Below are positions 1 to 10,746 of a stretch of 64,000 bases of DNA, piece by piece. This DNA is from Musa acuminata AAA Group (lineage: Eukaryota > Streptophyta > Magnoliopsida > Zingiberales > Musaceae): contig NC_088357.1 of NCBI RefSeq assembly GCF_036884655.1, positions 41,362,001 through 41,426,000 of the forward strand, written 5' to 3'. Under the pieces are notes generated by a model that saw only the letters and a program-made list of their open reading frames with translations, ran no database searches and was not told the origin of the DNA. Position 1 is the stretch's first letter. Every line of letters starts with the position of its first letter. The position numbers and the translations under genes were made by a program.

Positions 1-6
1 TGCCAT
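1..6 (-). pseudogene. Start of gag of a Sirevirus-like element (edge-truncated)
   Basis: On the minus strand an ATG at 6-4 follows the primer binding site after a leader ending in cccaagagag. The complete related element at 40694-47509 has the same arrangement (cccaagagaa just before its gag ATG at 42317). Only two codons are in the window, so this marks the gag start of the element whose 5' LTR is 56-994. Confidence 0.5.
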
Positions 7-41
7 CTCTCTTGGGTTTTAATCCGTTAGAGAGTTAACCT

Positions 42-53
42 GCTCTGATACCA
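42..53 (-). other. Primer binding site (tRNA-iMet type)
   Basis: The minus strand reads TGGTATCAGAGC, the usual initiator-Met PBS of plant copia elements, two bases from the LTR end at 56. It fixes the orientation: minus strand, with the internal region to the left and outside the window. Confidence 0.8.
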
Positions 54-55
54 AT

Positions 56-994
56 TGTTAGGATCGAGAGCACTAAGAGGGGGGAGGGGGGGGTGAATTA
101 GTGCAGCGGAAATCTTTCTTCGATTAAAACCGAAAGCTGCGTACTTTTGATAAAAATGATTTCGATGTAAAAGCCGATTTTAAGATTAGACACAGTTTAC
201 GTTTAAACGCTGTTTACGTCTAAACACAGTTTGCATCTAAGCGTAGTTTACGCAGTTTGCGTCTAAGCGCAGTTTACGTCTAAATGCAGTTTGCGTCTAA
301 ATGCAGATTGCGTCTAAATGCAGATTGCGTCTAAGTTCAGATTGCGTCTAAGCGCAGTTTGCGACTAGGCGCAGTTTTACGTCTAAACGCAGATTGCGTC
401 TAAGTTCAGATTGCATCTAAGCGTAGTTTGCGACTAAGCGCAGTTTTACGTCTAAACGCAGATTGCGTCTAAACGCAGTTTTACGTCTGAAAGTAGTTTA
501 CGTCTAAAACACAGTTTTACGTCTAAACACAGTTTGTGCAGTTTACGTCAAAAACACAGTTTTACGTTTAAACATAGTTTGTGCAGTTTACGTCTAAACG
601 CAGTTTTTACGTCTAGACGCAGTTTACGCTTAAACGTAGATTTACGTCTAAACGTAGTTTCAAAGGGATCTGAACTTGGAAACTTGTTCGTAAAAGCGCA
701 GAAGACAGTTTTGCAGAATCGAAACGTAAATGTAACTCCTGCAGCTTTTACGAACAAGTTTCCAAGACAGTTTTGCAGCTTCTGGACTTCTCGGATCTGT
801 TCCCGCAGAACCTCCGACGACCGTCCGAACTTCCGTCGAACTCTCGAACTCCCAACGTGATCATGAACTTGACTCCGACGCAACTCCTGCTGCTTGTCTA
901 ACTTTCATCGTAGTTAATCCTGCACACTTATCTCAACACATAGATTAGACAACAAATGACAATTGACTTCATCATCAAAATCCGAGATTCAACA
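56..994 (-). mobile_element. 5' LTR of a minus-strand Sirevirus-like copia element
   Basis: The LTR begins TGTTAGGATC and ends GATTCAACA on the plus strand, the same termini as the LTRs at 51660-52978 and 56113-57551. Its outer part (about 770-994, with the cttctcggatctgttcccg and catcatcaaaatccgag stretches) is clearly the same family. It differs in being shorter (939 bp) and in carrying a 17-bp minisatellite instead of the GGTGGCACC palindromes. It interrupts the integrase of the gypsy element that starts at 995. The partner LTR and target duplication are outside the window. Confidence 0.75.
179..666. repeat. 17/18-bp minisatellite inside the LTR
   Basis: About 27 imperfect head-to-tail copies of a unit close to aaacgcagtttgcgtct are visible, with variants at aaatgcag, aagcgtag and aagttcag and occasional 1-bp length changes. 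The array fills half of the LTR and creates spurious ORFs on both strands, for example 534-860 and 548-883, which I do not treat as genes. Confidence 0.85.
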
Positions 995-1562
995 TGTTCC
1001 TCCACACAAACCTCTCTACCTGACGCTCCGTTATCGATGCCAGCGGTTCGGCCTCGATCCATTTGGTGAAGTAGTCTACCCCGACGATGATATATCTCCG
1101 TTGCCCCGAAGCCGGGGGGAAGGGGCCGAGAAGGTCCATCCCCCACTACGCGAAAGGCCATGCGCAATCGATGGGCGTCAGCGGTACCGCCGGCTGCCGG
1201 GACATTGGTGCATGCTTCTGGCATGCATCGCACTTCTGCGCATACGATCTCGCATCACGGCATATGGTGGGCTAGTAGTAACCTTGATGAAGCGCCTTGA
1301 ACGCCAGGGTACGCCCACCTATGTGCTCACCGCAAATGCCGTCGTGGATTTCAGCGAGAACCGATTGAGCCTCTTTGGGCTCCAGGCAGCGCAGGAGGGG
1401 GCGTGAATATGACCTAATGTATAACCATCTGCCAATTTCACAGTACCAGGCCTGGGTTCGGCGCAGACACCGAGTCGTGGGTTCGTCCTTGGGAAACGTC
1501 CCGTGACGTTTGAATCGTAGCATCTCCTGCACCCATATTGTTGGTGGGCTAGTGGTGGCCAC
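995..1562 (-). pseudogene. Gypsy integrase, N-terminal part (truncated)
   Basis: The minus-strand reading at 1272-1562 holds the zinc-binding H2C2 region start (WLYIRSYSRPLLRCLEPKEA, then EIHDGICGEHIGGRT). In other frames the 928-1280 stretch gives the integrase core start with LGPFPPA-like and TKWIEAEP-like residues and SITERQV near 1030. The frame changes between pieces. The gene is cut at 995 by the LTR insertion, so the rest of the catalytic core is missing. Confidence 0.7.
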
Positions 1563-1580
1563 CGCTACGACCGTAATGGA

Positions 1581-1946
1581 TCAGGCGGGGAGTTCCTCCA
1601 CGTCGGGCTCGCCCTTGGAACCAGAAGCCAGTTTTGCCAATGTATCCGCACGATCGTTCTGGCATCTTGGCACCCTGGATAATGTGAAGCGGGAAAAGCG
1701 GGTGACAAGGGCTCTTACCTCCACCATGTACTTCGACATGATTGGGTCCCGAGCCTCATACCCATCGGAGAGTTGCTTGGCTACCAGCTGCGAGTCGGAA
1801 TGGACGTGTATGTTGCCAACTTGCATTTCTTCGGCCAGTCTGAGTCCCGCCAGCAGCGGTTCATACTCTGCCTCATTGTTGCTAGCCTTGAATCCAAAGC
1901 GAAGGGAGCGCTCGAACGAGCGCCCGTCGGGGGCCTCTAGCACCAA
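1581..1946 (-). pseudogene. Second (archaeal-like) RNase H domain of the Tat gypsy
   Basis: Residues FKASNNEAEYEPLLAGLRLA and VHSDSQLVAKQL are the conserved Glu and Asp blocks of plant RNase H-like domains. The domain ends with the QNDRADTLAKLAS block. It follows the ordinary gypsy RNase H at 2169-2567, so the element has two RNase H modules. The domain reads open for about 121 residues and is isolated from its neighbours by stops. Confidence 0.75.
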
Positions 1947-2168
1947 CCCGGCCCTCGCGCCTTTACGACTGGACGATCCATCAACGCGGAGGAGTCACTC
2001 CATCTTCAGGCTTTCCGGCCCTTCGGCCTCGGGCTGAGTTAGTTCGGAGATGAAGTAGGCCACCACCTGCGATTTGACGGCGGTCCTAGGGATGTACTGA
2101 ACATCGAACTCACCGAGCTCTATTGACCACTTGAGGAGGTGACCTGCGAGGTCAAATTTAGACAAAAT

Positions 2169-2567
2169 CTATCGGAGCGGTTGGTCGGTGATTACCTCGA
2201 TTGGATGAGCTTGGAAGTAGGGTTGTAGCTTCCGAGCGGTCAATACGAGCACCAGCGCCAGTTTCTCGATCAGAGGGTATCGCCCCTCGGGCCCATTAAG
2301 GACGTGGCTAGTGTAGTAAACCGGTAACTGCCATCTAGAAGTCTCTTTGACCAGGACAGAACTTACTGCGTGACGTGAGGCGGCCAGGTAAACACCCAGC
2401 TTTTCCCGAGGGGATACCAAAGCGAGGTGAGGGAGGGACACCAGATGCTCCTTCAGATGGGTGAAAGCCTCCTCGCACTCCGCCGTCCACTCGAAGTCCT
2501 TGGGGTCCTTCAGAGCCCGGAATAAGGGAAGGCACTGGTCGCCCGATCGGGACAAGAACCTTGACAT
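2169..2567 (-). pseudogene. Gypsy RNase H domain
   Basis: The reading FEWTAECEEAFTHLKEHL followed by YLAASRHAVSSVLVKE, PVYYTSHVLNGPEGRYPLIE and a VITDQPL end is the standard RNase H connection of Ty3-gypsy polyproteins. The first catalytic Asp (normally in YLAVSD or TDAS) reads as Ala-Ser here. It continues from the reverse transcriptase to its right in the same polyprotein order. Confidence 0.75.
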
Positions 2568-2569
2568 GG

Positions 2570-3380
2570 CGATAAGCCTCCCGTTCAGGCGCTACAACTC
2601 CTTAATTGTCTGAGGGGCCTGCATGCCGACGATTGCCCGTACCTTTTCAGGGTTCACATTGATTCCCCTTTCATGTATGATAAACTTGAGGAATCTGCCC
2701 GAGTTAACATCGAAGGCGCACTTGGCGGGGTTAAGTCGTATGTTGTATCTTCATAGTGTGTCGAAAGTCTCCGCCAAGTCGAACAAATGAGTCGCTGTCG
2801 TGCGACTTTTCACGATCATATCGTCAACGTAGACCTACATGTTCCTCCCAATCTGGTGGGCGAACATTTTGTTCACGGTCCTTTGATACGTAGCCCCCGC
2901 GTTCTTCAATCTGAATGGCATAACCTTGTAGAAGTATACTCCTTGGTCGGTGAGAAATGCGGTGTGCTGCTGATCCTCAGGCGCCATCCTGATCTGGTTG
3001 TAGCCGGAGAAGGCATCCATGAAGGAAAGGCGGGCGTGGCCGACCATTGCGTTGACTAACTGGTTGATCCGCGAGAGGGGGTAGCAATCCTTTGGGCAAG
3101 CACGATTAAGATCGGTGTAGTCAACTCACATCCTCCAGCTCCCATTAGGTTTTTTTATGAGGACTACATTGGATAACCAACGGGGGTAGTTGGCCTCTTC
3201 AATGAAGCTTACCGCCAGAAGTCGCCCTACTTCTTCTCGGACGGCCCGCTGGCGTTCGGGGGCTAGTTGTCGAGGCTTCTGCTTCACCGGCTGCACATCG
3301 AGAGAGATGCACAGGCGGTGTTGAGATACCTCTGGGCTGACACCTGGCATGTCAGCTGGTGACCAAGCGAAGAGGTCCAC
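2570..3380 (-). pseudogene. Gypsy reverse transcriptase
   Basis: From right to left the minus strand gives VVLIKKPNGSWRM near 3126, then SFMDAFSGYNQIRMAPED and FYKVMPFRLKNAGATYQR (2835-3047), then VYVDDMI near 2815-2830, where the YVDD catalytic box is intact. The pieces are broken by stops. This is the middle of the Tat-type pol of the host gypsy. Confidence 0.8.
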
Positions 3381-3386
3381 ATTCTC

Positions 3387-4473
3387 CTAGAGAAGATTGA
3401 TGAGCTGGGCTCGCTCCTGATCGGGAAGCTCAGACCCGATCTTCACCATTCGATCTGGGCGTCCTTCTAGTATGGGCACATCTAATGTAGGCTCGGGATG
3501 CTGGGATGACTTTTTTGCTTCTCGGGGGTCTTCGAGGGGCGGTTCATCCTTCCTCCTCTTGTGTAGGGAGACCGCAGTCATGTAGCATCGTCTTGATTCG
3601 CGAGGGCTCCCGCCGACTTCTCCGACCCCTTCCCGGGTCAGGAACTTCACGGTTTGGTGGTAGGTGGAGATAACCGCTCTGAACTTATTGAGGGTGGGGC
3701 GTCCCAGAATCGCATTGTAGGCGGTAGAGAGGTCGACTACCAAGAAGGTTGCCATTACCGTCTTTGTCCTTGGTTCTTCTCCGAGGGTTAGGGGCAGGGT
3801 GATCGCGCCCAAAGGTGAAACTGACTCGCCGATGAACTCGGTGAGCGCTGAGCTCATGGGCTCCAGGGCATCGCTGAGGAGCCCGAGCTTTTGGAAAGCT
3901 TCCAGATAAAGGATATCGGCCGAGCTTCCAATGTCGACCATGATCCTTTTTACCCAAGCGTTGGCGATCCTGGCGGTCACCACCAACGCGTCATCGTGTT
4001 CGGGTTGCTCAGCTCTCTCGGCGGGAAATGTGACCTTGGGACCGGGTCTGATCCCATAGTCTTCGGTGGCGCGGGCATACACTTTCCGCCCCAACATACT
4101 GTTTCCCCCATACGTCGGGCCGCCCGTGATCACGTTGATCTGCCTTTCGATTGGGCCCTCGGGCCGCGGGGAAATTTCTTTATCTCGTCGTAGGTAGCGG
4201 CCGAGGTGCCCCATTCGAATCAGCTCCTCGATCTATCGCTTTAGCTCCCGGCACTATTCCATGTCGTGCCCATTTTGTCGGTGGAAACGGTAATACCGCA
4301 TCTGGTCTACGAGATCCCGTGGGCTCCTCATCGGGCTGGGGGTCCGGAGCAGCCCTTTCTCTTTTATCTAGAGAAATATTTGCGTTCAGGAAGTTCCCAA
4401 GGCGGGGAGCGGCGACCTTAGCATGGGCAGGTCGGGCCGGCTCACCCTACGCCTCGACGGGCCGGGTAGCTGC
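3387..4473 (-). pseudogene. Gypsy gag C-terminus and aspartic protease
   Basis: Minus-strand reading 3387-4214 is open for 275 residues. It contains [12 protein letters not shown], a linker typical of Tat elements, and the protease active-site region [20 protein letters not shown]. Upstream (4215-4330) a degenerate zinc knuckle reads [17 protein letters not shown], with the first Cys lost and a stop in it. The insertion point of the copia at 4474 lies just upstream in this gag tail. Confidence 0.75.
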
Positions 4474-5965
4474 TGCTAGTCATAGGTGCCCAACAAGCCA
4501 ATCACGTGAGTGATGACACGTGTGACTTGATACAGAATCTTTTTGCTTATTATATTTTGGCATATATCACTTTATAACTATTGCATAAATGCATACATAT
4601 ATTGTGATGTCCTTGGATTTGTACAATGGGAATCGGATCGTGATGAGATCACGATAATGAGATCGATTCACCTTTAAACACATATCATAAATAATCCCGG
4701 TCATAGGTTACTCGAGAGGGACATCGTGATAACCGGATAGACTGGTGTGCTGTATACCCGTTCATATGATGGATGCAGCTGGTCTCATAGCTGCTCGTGT
4801 AGGGACACTAGGGATATAGTACAGGTGCTCATTGGAGAATGAGTTCACTGATTGATCCGCTTACGGAATGCTGGATGGTTGATGATGCCTTATTGTCAGA
4901 CAGTGATTCCGTAGTCCTAGTGGTGTATCTGGTCCTTAGACTTGAGACACCAAGGATGTCCTGTATGAGTGCTCCACTCTTTGATACCAGACTTATAGGT
5001 TTGGCTGTCCCCAGATCTAGTACAACTGGTCATTGGGAGTGGTAGTCGACCTTACGAGGGCTATTGAGTGTCAATAGAGGATCATCCACTCTCGGCGTCA
5101 TGAGAGGAATATCCTATGTGTTCTTGCTCAGACAAATCCCTGGCCAGGGTCATTCGGGTTGAGAGAGAAAGAGTTCTCCGGGAGAATCCGATTAGAGCGA
5201 GACTCGAGTAGAAACCGTATGGGTCTGACAGCACCATGCTTGATATACGGTCTCTGGGATATTAAATGGATGAGGGACTATAGGTACATGGTAACTGAGG
5301 ACAGACAGGTCCAATGGATTGGATTCCCCTATATCGTCTGGGGACTACGGCGTAGTGGCCTAGTACGTCCGTAGTCGATGAGTCGAGTGAATTATTACAG
5401 AGATAATAATTCACTGAGTTAGAAGGAGTTCTGACAGGTATGACTCACGACCAGCTCGATATTGGGCCTAGAGGGTCACACACATATGGTAGGCATTGCG
5501 ATGAGTAGAGGTTCGGATATGAGATATCCGACGGAGCCCTTGTCTTATTGGATGCAGATCCAATACCCACTAGGGAAGGACCTATTAGGGTTTGACACGG
5601 GATCTCTATAGATAGGAGGGATTCACAGCCTCATAGGCTAGAGTCTTTGCTTGCCTTTCCTATTCTCCTCTCCCTCTCCACCTCAGAGTAGGCCTGGAGT
5701 TTTGAGGAGCGTCGTCGCAACCATGCTGTGTGAATCTCCGCTAGAGAGGAGGACGCTTGACCTCCTTCACCCTCTCCTAAGGATCTGCAAGGAAACAGGG
5801 ATATACGATCTCCCTAGGTAACACAATCAATATACGCAGTTTTATGTTTCGCGGATTTTTCGCACCAATCTTCGCACGACAATGAACATCTTTTTGGGAA
5901 TCGGGGATTTTGTTTTCTTGTTCTTCCGCTGCGCATGTGATGTCGCCCCCATTGATTTCCCAACA
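4474..5965 (+). repeat. 5' LTR of the copia element
   Basis: It matches the 3' LTR over its full 1492 bp. The TATA position reads tctatagatagg (about 5606-5617), where the 3' LTR has tctataaatagg, so the promoter box of this copy is altered. It is followed directly by the primer binding site. Confidence 0.92.
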
Positions 5966-5966
5966 G

Positions 5967-5979
5967 TGGTATCAGAGCC
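5967..5979 (+). other. Primer binding site, tRNA-iMet type
   Basis: The sequence tggtatcagagcc starts one base after the LTR terminus at 5965, as expected for minus-strand strong-stop priming in copia elements. Confidence 0.88.
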
Positions 5980-7841
5980 AGGTTGTTCGTGCGAATGATT
6001 GGTTTTGAACTGCGTGTGTTGTGTTTAGGAAGAATTTTGACGTCAAAATCGTTGACGCAAAAGCGAGGAAGGGCAGCAACTGTTGCTGCCCTCGATCTGC
6101 ATGCCTGCAGCCAGCCGCAGCCACAGCCAGGCAGCACGGTGCCGGCGCATGCGCAAGCGCAGTGCCTGCAGCAGCCGGCCGGCGGTCTGCTTGCAGCAGG
6201 CTTGCGGCCGGCGGGGCTGGCAGCCCGCGCGGTAGAAACGCCTGCGGCCGCTGAGCCCGCGGGCAGAGGCGCTGTGGGGCAGCAGCGCGGGCTGAGGCAC
6301 CGTAGGGCAGCGGCGCCTGTGGCCGCTGCTCCCACGGGCAAAAACCCCGGAGGGGCGGTCGCCAGCGAGGCAGCACCACCTGCGGGCGTGACTCGCGGGC
6401 AGAACCGCCCGCGGAGGCGGCGGCGCCCGCGGGGGCGCCCACCTGCAGCGGCAGCGCCCCCAGCGGGCGTGCCGCCTGCAGGCGAGGGCAGTGCCCTCGC
6501 CCTCGCCGCACAGGCCGCGCCAGTAGGGTGGCGGCGGCGGCGGCGCAGCAGCAAGGGGGAGAAGGGCATTAGGGTTTTCTGGGCAAAAAGATAGTTTTGC
6601 CCCTCGGAATTTGAGAAATTCCAGTTTCTGTCTTTTATCCAAATTACGAAAATACCCTTATGAATTCAGAAATTTCCTCTATGTCCCTGATTTCAGAAAA
6701 TATTAATTAATTAAAAGGTTTAGTTGATTATTATTTTTATTATTATCTAGTAGTCCTACATGATGATGATTATTTATACATGTGATGTATGATGTGTGGA
6801 CGGATGATCATGGACCGTGTGATGTGTGTACTTGTGATTATTATTATTGAGGTATGTGAACCTCCATTATATTTTTCGTTAGTTGTCGGGCCTGCGTGCC
6901 TATGATTAAGTTGTAATCACATAAGGAGGCACAGTGGGAGCGTGGATGCGATAGCGGGACCCATGAGACGGACGATCGTGATGCATGGAGATGCATCAAG
7001 ATGTCAACGGAACCGACGAGGACGAGATGGACGATCACAGGGCATGGAGATGCACCGTTGCACACATAGATCTTGATGTGAGTGATTAGGCCTACTGGCT
7101 CGGGCCTAATCATATTAGGTTGTGGTCCATGATCATCTGGTGTTATTGCTTATACACATACTAGATATGTATATATATTTGCATGCGATGTAGATATATA
7201 TTAAATATGTATATGTGTGATATGTCATATTAGGAGACCAAATCATAGAAACATCTCTCGATAATATTAAGTCGGTAAACGTGAGGCAATAAGATTGACC
7301 CACGTGCCCTTCCATCGTTATAAGTAAGAACCGATTCCCGGTGTAGGTTGAGTTGGTCGAGTCCCTCGAGACTCACCTATATCGCGATTCGCTATCTTGC
7401 TTACGACATAGAGATGTCACCGGTGACCTGAGGGCATGGTATGGTTGGTCGAGTCCTTCGAGGGTATATCATCAAATCAGACTCATCTTGTAACGAAGGT
7501 GTTGACTTAACCGAGCATCATGGTTGGTCGAGTCCCTCGAGGCCATGGTGATTCGGAGGCCGAACAGGACGGGAATCACAAGGCGTTGTGATCGGCAAGA
7601 GTTGCCTACCTTTTAGGCTTAGTGTGATTGGTCAAGTCCCTCGAGGTTACACTAAGACGCTGATTGGATCCTGATCCCCACTAGAAGTCTGCCGGAGACT
7701 TCCGTTTTACGTGCTAAGGGTGTCGCGTGACTCGATAGTAAAATAGTGGGAGCATATTAAGATAGAAGTCCATATCTTGATAGTTTATTTCTTGCAAAAT
7801 CTGCATGTTATTCATTTCTGCTACATCTTTATTTTCAGAAA
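5980..7841 (+). other. Long copia leader with GC-rich block and hairpin repeats
   Basis: This 1.86-kb stretch separates the PBS from the gag ATG. The first 500 bases (about 6056-6556) are extremely GC-rich and open in several frames on both strands, with low-complexity Ala, Pro, Gly and Arg translations. I see no known domain in them. The rest is ordinary composition with AT-rich parts near 6700-6850 and 7140-7260. Four copies of a short hairpin motif lie at 7353-7645. Confidence 0.6.
7353..7645 (+). repeat. Four dispersed hairpin motifs in the copia leader
   Basis: The motif ttggtcgagtccctcgag occurs at 7353-7370, 7445-7462, 7524-7541 and 7628-7645 with one or two substitutions. Its core TCGAG-TCC-CTCGA can form a 5-bp stem with a 3-nt loop. 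Copies 1, 3 and 4 have extra complementary flanks, for example cttagtgt at 7618-7625 with acactaag at 7649-7656. The flanks differ between copies but keep pairing. Confidence 0.7.
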
Positions 7842-8654
7842 ATGTCGCTTTCAAATCCCTTACGTGGCATACTTGATGTCAACCGCCTCACTGGTCCAAA
7901 TTATACGGATTGGCTCCATAACTTGAGAATTGTTCTCACAGCGGAGAAAATCGTGTACGTCCTTGATACAGTGATGCCTACGCCCGAAGAAGGGGCAAAC
8001 GAGGATGAGATCGCTCGCTACGTGAAGTACATTGATGACTCCACTCTTGCTCAGTGCTATATGTTGGGCTCTATGACTCCTGAGTTACAGAGACAACATG
8101 AAAAGATGGATGTCAGATCCATTCTCCTACATGTTCGTAAATTGTTTGAGGAACAGGGAAGGACTCAACGATATGAGATATCCAAGAGCCTTTTCCGTGC
8201 TAGGATGACTGAGGGGACACCGGTTCAGAACCATGTCCTAAAGATGATTGAGTGGATAGAGAAACTCACAGGTCTAGGAATGGTCCTAGAGGATAACTTG
8301 TGTGTGGACATTGTGCTTCAGTCCCTACCAGATTCCTTTTCACAGTTCATAATGAATTTTAATATGAACAAGCTTGAGGTGACTCTCCCAGAGCTCCTCA
8401 ATATGTTGAGGGAGGCAGAGAGTACTATTAAGAAAGAGAAGCCAGTTCTCTACACTGGTGAGACCAGAAAGAAAAGGAAAGCAGAAAGGTCCCTTAAGAA
8501 GGGAAAGGGCAAGGGCAGACCAGGTAAAGCAAAAGTTGCTAAGAAAGACCCAGCAAAGGACAAAGGCCAGTGCTTCCATTGTGGTAAAGATGGGCACTGG
8601 AAGAGAAACTGCAAAGAGTACCTTGCAGAAAAGGCGAAACAAGAAGCTTGGTGA
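7842..8654 (+). CDS. Copia Gag protein (270 aa)
   Basis: This is the structural capsid protein of the retrotransposon. The ORF starts after a consensus-like context (cagaaaATGTCG) and opens with [20 protein letters not shown], typical of copia Gag. It carries a UBN2-like central region ([20 protein letters not shown], about residues 128-147). Near the C-terminus lies a CCHC zinc knuckle, [14 protein letters not shown], after a Lys-rich linker. The frame is intact, unlike the pol that follows, so this copy might still supply or use capsid protein. The ORF ends at 8652-8654 and pol pieces resume within 40 bp in another frame. Confidence 0.85.
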   Translation: MSLSNPLRGILDVNRLTGPNYTDWLHNLRIVLTAEKIVYVLDTVMPTPEEGANEDEIARYVKYIDDSTLAQCYMLGSMTPELQRQHEKMDVRSILLHVRKLFEEQGRTQRYEISKSLFRARMTEGTPVQNHVLKMIEWIEKLTGLGMVLEDNLCVDIVLQSLPDSFSQFIMNFNMNKLEVTLPELLNMLREAESTIKKEKPVLYTGETRKKRKAERSLKKGKGKGRPGKAKVAKKDPAKDKGQCFHCGKDGHWKRNCKEYLAEKAKQEAW

Positions 8655-8689
8655 AGCTTCAGGTACATTCATGATCAATCTCCAATTGT

Positions 8690-8845
8690 TAGATTTTTGT
8701 GATAGTGCATTGGTATTGGATACCAATATTGCTTATCACATCTACAATTTATTGTAAATTCTAGCAAAGCTAAGGGGAGATTGACGAGAGGAATATTGCA
8801 TAAAGGTTTGTTCATGCAAGACACTACTCTACATATCATGAATGT
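8690..8845 (+). pseudogene. Copia protease remnant with internal deletion
   Basis: The segment at about 8704-8757 translates to SALVLDTNIAYHIYNLL, which corresponds to the WVLDTGCSxHIC active-site region of plant copia proteases. The Gly after Asp-Thr is replaced by Asn. Only about 50 codons separate this from the integrase zinc finger, whereas the family has well over 100 there, so most of the protease is deleted. Confidence 0.6.
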
Positions 8846-8847
8846 AA

Positions 8848-9504
8848 GTGTCTAAGAGGAAACGAGAGGAGGTGAACAGTGTATACCTATGGCATTGTAG
8901 ACTAGGTCACATCCATGAAAGAAGGATTCAAAAGTTACTAAATGATGGATATCTAGATCCATTCGACTACGTGTCATATGCAACTTGTGAACCTTGCATT
9001 CATGGAAAATTGACCAACTCTCCATTTAGTGGAATTGGAGAGAGAGCCACTGAGTTGTTGGAACTCATACATAGTGATGTATGTGGACCCATGTCAACTC
9101 ATGCCATTGGAGGTTACTCCTACTTCATTACATTTACTGATGATTTCTCAAAGTATGGATATGTGTACTTAATGAAGTACAAGTCCGAGGCCTTTGAGAA
9201 ATTCAGAGAGTATAAGAATGAGGTGGAGAACCAGACTGGAAAGAGTATCAAAACTCTTCGATCAGATCGAGGAGGTGAGTACTTAAGTACAGAGTTTACT
9301 TAGTTCCTCAAGGACCATGGGATATTATCCCAATGGACACCTCCTTATACACCTCAGCTCAATGGTGTCTTTGGAAGGAGGAATCGTACGCTATTAGATA
9401 TGGTACGGTCCATGATGAGTTTCGCTGACCTACCCATCTCATTCTAGGGATATGCCCTAGAGACCGCAGCTTACCTTCTGAACAGAGTTCCAACTAAGTC
9501 GGTA
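8848..9504 (+). pseudogene. Copia integrase (two nonsense codons)
   Basis: The N-terminal zinc-binding region reads WHCRLGHIHERRIQKLLNDG with CEPCIHGK. The catalytic core shows IHSDVCGPM, the FTDDFSKYGYVYLM block and LRSDRGGEYLS. A TAG at 9301-9303 replaces Gln, and another TAG at about 9448 replaces Trp in the SFWGYALETA block. The reading then continues in frame into LLNRVPTKSV. The D,D,E catalytic set is otherwise recognisable. Confidence 0.8.
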
Positions 9505-10746
9505 GTGTCTACACCATATGAGATATGGAAAGGGAAGAAGCCTGATCTTAAAGTTGTTAAGATTTGGGGCTGCCCAGCCCACGTTAAAAGACACAACCTC
9601 GATAAGTTAGAATCAAGGACAGAGCGATGCATATTTGTGGGATACCCCAAGGAAACTTGTGGGTATTATTTCTATCATCTCGAGGATAAAAAGGTCTTTG
9701 TAGCTAAGAGATCAGTGTTCCTTGAGAAGGAACACATTCTTGGCGGAGATAGTGGGAGAATGATAGAGTTGAGCGAGGTTGGAGAACCAAGCTCAAGCAC
9801 AACTCTACAGCCCGAGTCTGTTCAGGTACCTAATACACAAGTATCAACTTTACGCAGGTCTGATAGAGTATCCCATCCTTCTGAGAGATATGTGGGACAT
9901 ATTAGAGGAGAGGATGTAGAGGATATTGATCCTCAGACCTACGAGGAGGCTATTATGAGTATAGACTCCGGGAAGTGGCAAGAAGCCATGAATTCTGAGA
10001 TGGATTCTATGTACTCCAATAAGATTTGGAACCTAGTTCATGCGCCCGAAGGTATTGTACCCATCGGTTGCAAGTGGATCTTTAAGAAAAAGATCAGAGT
10101 AGATGGAAAGGTAGAGACCTATAAAGCAAGGCTAGTTGCTAAGGGGTATCGTCAAAGGCAAGGTGTTGACTATGACGAAACCTTCTCACCCGTAGCAATG
10201 CTAAAATCCATCAGAATTCTATTGGCTATTGCAGCACACTATGATTATGAGATCTGGCAGATGGATGTGAAAACCGCATTCCTCAATGGGAACCTTGAGG
10301 AGGAGGTGTATATGATGCAACCTGAGGGATTCGTGTCTAAGAACTGCCCAGATAAGGTGTGTAGGTTGCTTAGATCCATTTATGGACTAAAGCAAGCTTC
10401 CCGAAGTTGGAACATAAGATTTGATGAGGCAATCAGATCTTATGACTTCGTTAAGAACGAAGATGAGCCTTGTGTATACAGAAAGGTAAGTGGGAGCGCT
10501 ATCACCTTTTTGGTGTTATATGTGGATGACATCCTCATCATTGGGAATGATGTAAGAATGCTATCCACAGTAAAGGCTTGGTTATCTAGACACTTCTCCA
10601 TGAAGGACTTAGGGGAAGCATCCTATATCTTGGGGATTAGAATCTATAGAGATAGATCCAAAAGGATGCTTGGCTTGTCCCAGTCCCGGTACATAGAAAC
10701 TATTGTCAAAAGGTTTGGCATGGAAAATTCCAAAGGGCAAACATGA
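9505..10746 (+). pseudogene. Copia integrase C-terminus and reverse transcriptase
   Basis: The reading begins with YEIWKGKKPDLKVVKIWGCP and the FVGYPKETCGYYFY integrase tail. It enters RT at about residue 160 with WQEAMNSEMDSM, then CKWIFKKKIRVDG, QMDVKTAFLNGNLEEEVYM and LVLYVDDILIIGND, where the YVDD box is intact. It reads to ILGIRIYRDRSKRML and SRYIETIVKRFGMENSKGQ. About 30 codons normally present at that point are then missing, and the frame breaks at 10746. Confidence 0.85.

Noticed and set aside
179..666. Possible CRISPR-like repeat array
   Set aside because: Units are contiguous with no spacers, and the context is a plant LTR.
534..883. ORFs of about 110 codons on both strands
   Set aside because: They lie in the 17-bp minisatellite and LTR; the translated repeats reflect the array.
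5814..6642. Long overlapping ORFs on both strands (up to 251 codons) in the GC-rich block
   Set aside because: They are open in several frames at once, made of low-complexity Ala, Pro, Gly and Arg runs, and cross the LTR/PBS boundary of the copia. GC-rich DNA lacks stops by chance.
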